Assembly: GCA_014338405.1 (NCBI GenBank)
Contig: JTDE01000446.1
Span: 25,650 to 89,649, forward strand
From: Paragonimus skrjabini miyazakii
Taxonomy: Eukaryota; Platyhelminthes; Trematoda; Plagiorchiida; Troglotrematidae
DNA length: 64,000 nt
Reading direction: 5' to 3'
Shown here: piece after piece, positions 58,743 through 64,000 of the stretch
How the letters are laid out: each line of letters begins with the position of its first letter
How positions within the stretch are numbered: position 1 is the stretch's first letter
Notes under the pieces: model-generated
The model's database searches: none
The model's input: the letters and a program-made list of their open reading frames with translations, nothing else
What the model was told of the DNA's origin: nothing
Program-made: the position numbers and the translations under genes

Positions 58743-61726
58743 ACCTTCAGTGTTCATTAGCTGGATTTGTACGCCCTGGTCGTATTCAACATACACACAA
58801 TCGAACTAATGATATGGCAACAAGTACCGGTATGATGTGCATAATAGCACATGAGATCTAGCTGACAAAGACAGAGCTCCTCGACCATGAACAGGCTGAG
58901 GTAAGTTCGGGGAGTTAATTAAAACACAAGTCAGAACAGCTTGTTAAAGTCTTTCGTACAACAAAACTTACGTGATCAGGATGAGAGTAATCGGAGAAAT
59001 TGAACACAACGACAGTCCGAATCACTGTATTCACGGATATGGCTCATAACTAAAAATAATTAGTTGATTAAGATGAGAGGTGTCGATATTTGGTTCGTTC
59101 CGTTCAAAGTATTGAGACAATGTTTGTGTTTCAGACGAACGTCAATCCGTCCAGAAACCTAGGCGTCATCAATGTCAAAATCCCACTTTGTCAATATTCG
59201 TTCAAACCTAATGAACTGGCTCCTGTACATAGTTGAATAGTCTGGGAAGTCCACAGTCCATATGATGATGTAGTAACAAACGCTATGAGATGATAAAACG
59301 AGAAACTGGTGCAATCAAAATCTTTGAAGTTCAACTGCTACAAAGTTCGGTGTGTTTCACACACGTCTCGCTTATGAAGTTTCATTTCTGCTAGAGTCAA
59401 GCGAGTAGTCAATAAGCTTCACGACAAGAATGTTCATTGTTTGGCTGTCTGGCAGGACTAAAGAATGCAACAAACTGGTTGTTAAGACGACACAAAGCAT
59501 TCGAACAAGTGATGTGTATGGGAAATGCACCCAATTAGTGCGAAGTAGTGTATTTTCTCCTGGCCAACAAGGAATCAAGAGCGATTAATCATTGTTTTCG
59601 GTAACTGAGGTCATTCACCATATTTCGACGTTTGCTTGATGACCTCGACCTTGTGACCACAAAAACCAAATTTCTTCGTACAAGAGTCCTTTTGGGGTAC
59701 ATTCTAAACTATTCGAGATCAGCCTTTCCCAATCCGGTTGAAAACCAAAGAGAAGCTTTAACTTGCGTGTTGCAGAACTGCTGCAGAACGGTAAATTTCG
59801 AAACGATGTATGCGGTTGAAAAAAGATGTTGCGTTCCGGAACAAGTTGCTTATTATTATACTGGCCACCGATTCACAGAAGTTTCATTCAGGGATAAGCA
59901 ATCCGCTAGGTTTTTTGCAAAGTAAGGAACAGATAAAACACATTTTTGCTTAGTTTCACTAGTTAAATGAACAGACCAGATTTTGGCCATTTGGCAATGA
60001 AATGTGTCCAGTCTCACACGATAGATATCGTTTCTGGTTAATCAAACCGTTTCTTCCAGAATTTTCTGAATTTTGGAAGGGGTAAAACGACCTACACAGC
60101 ACTATAGTATAAAATTCTATGGTGACTCCATAGTTAATTCAAGCGTACAAGTGTTTTCGCTGTAGGAGAACATATTTTGTATACTGTTTGAAGGGTTGTC
60201 CATGGTGTGCGGCTCAGGTTAATGCCGACCGGTCCATCTGTGTTATCGATTAACTCGGGCTTGCTCAAGTTTCTGAAGCGTCAAATTGGACTGTGCTACC
60301 AAACGCAAGTTTGATAATATACATTTATGTTTGCTAATTACGTCTTCTATATGATATGACAACAAGCAGTCGGTGTGATCGGCGATCTTGCGATCAATAG
60401 TCCGTGTCGCTACAACTGGAATGCGTTACACATAAATGGTAACAGCTGTCGACTCGATTCCTACCATAAACAGCCTAAACGGGCTGCTTAAGTTGACAGC
60501 CAGCAACCTCCATAGAACTGAAAGTGTCGTCTACGATAAACCTAATGGCGAAGAGTTTTTAATGACGATGATTATCAGAGAGAACACCGGTGAACTACTC
60601 CAGGTAGTAGAGAGGTCCCAAACTCAAATACAAACAGAAAAGTATTTTGCTCACATTTCGAGTCTGTCCTTAGGTGGGGAACAAAGTAGAACCAAAGCAT
60701 GTGAATGAGAAACACGTGGTCTCCAATCCAAATGTTCACGAAGTTGAGGAACATGCCAACCTCCTTGGACTTTTCGGTATCATCGATACAGCACCTGCTT
60801 CACGTCTAGCTGTAATAACCTAAGAGTCGGGTGTGCGTGTGTGACAGTGCCATTTTAGCCTCATATGGGATACATTGTGGACCGTATTGGCTTATAAGGT
60901 CACCGTACATAATAGTATGCACATTCGATGCGTATCTGTAACTATGTGACGGTATACGGAACCAGGTATGGAAAGTTCACTGTAGAACCAAAAACCGACA
61001 GCGCAAAGCAATAAGTCTAGGTCATCACGAACTGGAAATATCAATATTAAAAGGATAACAAAAATCAATCACAAAAAATTGTGATCAATATAGAAACTAG
61101 TTTGATCACAAAGCGGACTCCCCTGTTGAACCTACTGTAGTGAAATTAGAACACAGAAACACATCTGAACACTGGTATCTAAATGGTATGTATAGGGACC
61201 GTTTCCGTTAGCTTGACACAATAAGTATGTTGAGGTCAAAAGAGAACAGTCGGATTACGGATCTGCTGTCTCTAGAACGAAAAGATGGTTTTAGGAAAGT
61301 AAGCTACAAAAAAGCCGTGCTATCGTTCAGTCACCAAACGTGGACAAAAAATACGGTGCTACTTAGAACAGGATTTCTTAAAATATGATGCACATAGCAG
61401 TGTCAGGAATCAGGTATCAATGTCTTGCACACTGTCCACTACAGTCAGTCTAATCTTTCACTAATGAATAGGTCAGGTCCTGGAGTAATTGGATCTTCGC
61501 AAAATCTCTCGAAGAATGTTATCTGTTGTCTCGCTCGAAAAACTGTTGAGCAATAAGTTCTGGATGAGGTCGTTTAAGCCGAACCCTTTAGTGATATATA
61601 CACTCAAAAGATATCCAGGTTTAGTATTGTTTCCTTCTGTTCGCCTCAGTCCCAACTAGATTCACAATAACCAACTTGTAAACATTAGAACGAATGACCT
61701 CCGTATACTCCAACAAACAGATAGAC

Positions 61727-61826
61727 NNNNNNNNNNNNNNNNNNNNNNNNNNNNNNNNNNNNNNNNNNNNNNNNNNNNNNNNNNNNNNNNNNNNNNNNNN
61801 NNNNNNNNNNNNNNNNNNNNNNNNNN
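61727..61826. other. Assembly gap of 100 N
   Basis: Exactly 100 N, the usual placeholder for a gap of unknown size. No repeat shared by the two flanks was seen. Confidence 0.99.
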
Positions 61827-62601
61827 ATAAGGTAGCCTAAGTCCTACTGCATCCATAAGTAACGTACACAGCAGCAAACATATGTACGTATGTACACGTA
61901 ACTGGCATGGATGACCTATCAGCACTAAACCCTGATGAGGACAGGTAGGACAGAGGCGCTGAGAGGTTGTCTTCATGTAAACAGGGGTAAACCAGTCAAA
62001 TTACCACGGCGAAAATCACTGAAAACTGCCTAAAATCTGATAACTTACACCATGTCCTTTCCCAGTCCATTAAGCATCCCTGGGGAACGGACAGCTTAAA
62101 AACAAGTACAGTAAATTACAGATCACTGTTGTCTTCTAACATCCTACTGATCAGAATGAACGCATAATCTATCTCAAGGTCACAGTGTAATGGCAACACC
62201 CACACTGACCAAAGTGGAAATGATCGTGTCGTTCTTTCAAGGACGCTCTCAAATATCAAAGCCCCAACACAATCTGCTCTCACTTGCTTGTACTCACGTG
62301 TCAAACGTAAAAAAATTGGCTAGAAAGATTCGATCCGGGAACCTTCACATCACACAACGATAATCTATGGGACCACCAGCGACGCCCATAAGTTCAACAC
62401 CTGGCTGGCAGATTGAATAAATTTCCCGTCTTACAATCAGTTCTTACTAAATGCAGTCGGGTGTACTGACATAGAAACGATCGTGTCTAATTTTCAATCA
62501 CTACATAGCCTCGTTATCTCACTTTTTTACACACGGCAAAGTTACAACACTCAATTAAACCCAGTAATATGACAAAGCATTGTACGCCGGTGATAACTTA
62601 C

Positions 62602-62685
62602 CCCCTAAACGGCCACAAAGAACCGTGAAGACCAGGCTCCAAACTGCAACAAGTGTATACAGAGTAAACAGTCCTACTCCTAACA
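62602..62685 (-). CDS. Candidate exon encoding a transmembrane helix
   Basis: Seen on the minus strand: a possible acceptor (tttcctgtttggaccgtcag), 84 open bases and a strong donor GGGG|gtaagt. The peptide LGVGLFTLYTLVAVWSLVFT followed by VLCGRLG is one hydrophobic helix. The enclosing frame is open from 62752. No partner exon or family was recognised. If real, it would belong to a minus-strand membrane-protein gene upstream of, and separate from, the DUF4139 gene. Confidence 0.25.
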
Positions 62686-64000
62686 CTGACGGTCCAAACA
62701 GGAAACATGGATAAAGAACATAATACAATCGGACGGTTATGTATTTGGCCAACCATGCACGTATAAGAAGAGACTCATCACACTCTACAAAGCCTATGCA
62801 GTGATTTCAATGCACGTATGAGGTTCGGTTTCGTAGTTCGTCGCTAAGACAAGCTCTGTAGAATTCGCTCACTTGAATCTGCCTTCACTGTATCGTCGAG
62901 CATGAGAAACCCACGTTAAACGCGGACTGATTACGCACGCAGTAGATGAGGCGACATCCTACCCCGTATGTGTTCGTTTTCTAGATGTCGTTGTAGAAGA
63001 CCACCATCGCTCATGTGTCTCGTCGCTCTAATTTGATAACATTGGTTTGCAGTGTTTAAACGACGGTTTAGGATGCAGTACCAATGTTTACGAACGGTCC
63101 TACCAAAGATGGTGAGCTGTTTTGTGGGCAAAGCTTAAACAAGGTGGGTTTGATTCAATAAGACTACCGTGTTGATCCTGAATAAGACCAGTTCTAATTC
63201 AATCTCAAAAAAGTTTCGTATATTGTGCTGGGGAGTTTTTTCACGCGGGGCGCCTGGTGTAAAAAAAAACATTGTACCCCGTAAAAGGTTTCTTTGACGC
63301 CAGTTTCAATCTCTAAGGGAGTACTGTATTAAAAATGCATTCGAAAAAATCATATTGCTAAACTCTAGTAAGGACAGAAAAAACATTACACGTAATCTCC
63401 AACGGGTTAAACCAGAGACGACTAATCAAAAGGCACAGATTGTTATTTTGGCAAACACCAAGAACAGTGGAAAATAAACGTACACTGTCAGATAAAATGG
63501 TGGACAGGAGTGTCAGGTGTCCATTAACGGATTTTGAACTCATATGAAAAAGGAAGGGTTCATGCTCGCAACTGGCAGCATTTTTTCGTATGCGCCGGAT
63601 GAATATCCCCTTGCCCAGAGTGAAAAAAGGGATGTCGATCCTAGCATTAGTTAAAACTCGTTGCCGATTGATTACGTTACTTTTGGTAAATGCCACTCAT
63701 TCAGTCAGCCACTAGTTAGATCGATTAGGTAAGACTCCATCGAACTCAGAATGTCGAACGTCAAACACTAACATTTGGCTACCGAAGGAAACGTGGAAAG
63801 CAGGCCTGATAAATCGTAACTGCGCCACATGAAGTTAGATGGAAGAGTACAACATGTAGATGTTTAAGGGGGGACGAGTCAACGATGACATCGACGTTCA
63901 CGCATCGCAAAACGATGATAATTCAGTCTAGGTAAGAACTGCTATCTGGTCAATTGGAAGATGGGAATAGGTCTTTCTTGATTACATCTCAATGATTTGA
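62686..64000. other. Right end of window, nothing recognised
   Basis: The 112-codon minus frame at 63358-63696 shows no domain. No exon of the DUF4139 gene was recognised. Confidence 0.5.

Larger units (their letters stand above)
56736..62601. other. Mostly unrecognised sequence
   Basis: Apart from the tRNA-like half at 58708 and the gap at 61727, no feature is supported. Frames at 58069-58275, 59632-59925 and 60436-60708 lack motifs and paired splice sites. Confidence 0.5.

Noticed and set aside
61930..61975. Second ctgatgag core near 61932 as a ribozyme
   Set aside because: No GAAA at the expected distance and no convincing stem II.
63358..63696. 112-codon minus ORF as another DUF4139 exon
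   Set aside because: No DUF4140/DUF4139 motif, and no acceptor/donor pair in suitable phase was recognised.

Overview
The window looks like nuclear, mostly intronic DNA from a digenean trematode with a large, repeat-rich genome. Base composition is moderate (roughly 43% GC by eye). The one gene that can be proved has short exons and introns up to 23 kb. The rest is old retrotransposon debris, including a Ty3/gypsy element of the kind described in liver and lung flukes (CsRn1-like clade; inference from motifs, not a search). Clonorchis/Opisthorchis, Fasciola or Paragonimus fit better than the AT-rich schistosomes. The species cannot be named from sequence alone.

The host gene is on the minus strand and runs across most of the window. 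Four exons (48177-48531, 31168-31361, 8031-8160, 4464-4600, in transcript order) have good splice sites and matching phases and join into 271 codons. They encode the middle of a DUF4140/DUF4139 protein (the C. elegans F37C4.5 / bacterial MuiA-like family): end of the N-terminal domain, a coiled coil, and the start of the DUF4139 beta domain with its YYG...TGEDW signature. The first exon(s) and the C-terminal exons were not found and probably lie outside the window. The three introns are about 16.8, 23.0 and 3.4 kb.

Almost everything else recognisable is mobile DNA. At 37.09-41.85 kb, antisense inside the first intron, lies a decayed Ty3/gypsy element with a 355-bp 3' LTR, a matching 5-bp target duplication, a 5' LTR reduced to about 25 bp, and an in-frame 147-bp tandem duplication in the integrase. 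Non-LTR retrotransposon pieces occur at 23.7-25.6, 27.1-27.4, 27.9-29.0, 29.5-29.9 (inverted), 31.5-32.9, 44.8-45.0, 47.2-48.0 and 52.6-53.8 kb. A Penelope-like GIY-YIG endonuclease tail lies at 6.9-7.2 kb and a BEL/Pao Gag relic at 51.0-51.8 kb. A roughly 430-bp interspersed repeat, called R1 here, recurs at least eight times, once as an inverted pair. tRNA-like SINE fragments are scattered, and one sits on both sides of the 180-N assembly gap.

The first 1152 bases are a near-perfect copy of 53863-55011. About 490 bases show no difference by eye, the next ~660 bases carry about a dozen or more, and beyond that the two copies suddenly drop to old-repeat similarity. A few weaker coding candidates remain: a 166-codon open stretch after a strong acceptor at 9.8 kb, a phase-consistent two-exon model at 18.2-19.9 kb, a helix-turn-helix-like ORF at 34.6 kb, and a hydrophobic exon at 62.6 kb. 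No CRISPR array, rRNA or bacterial-type operon is present.
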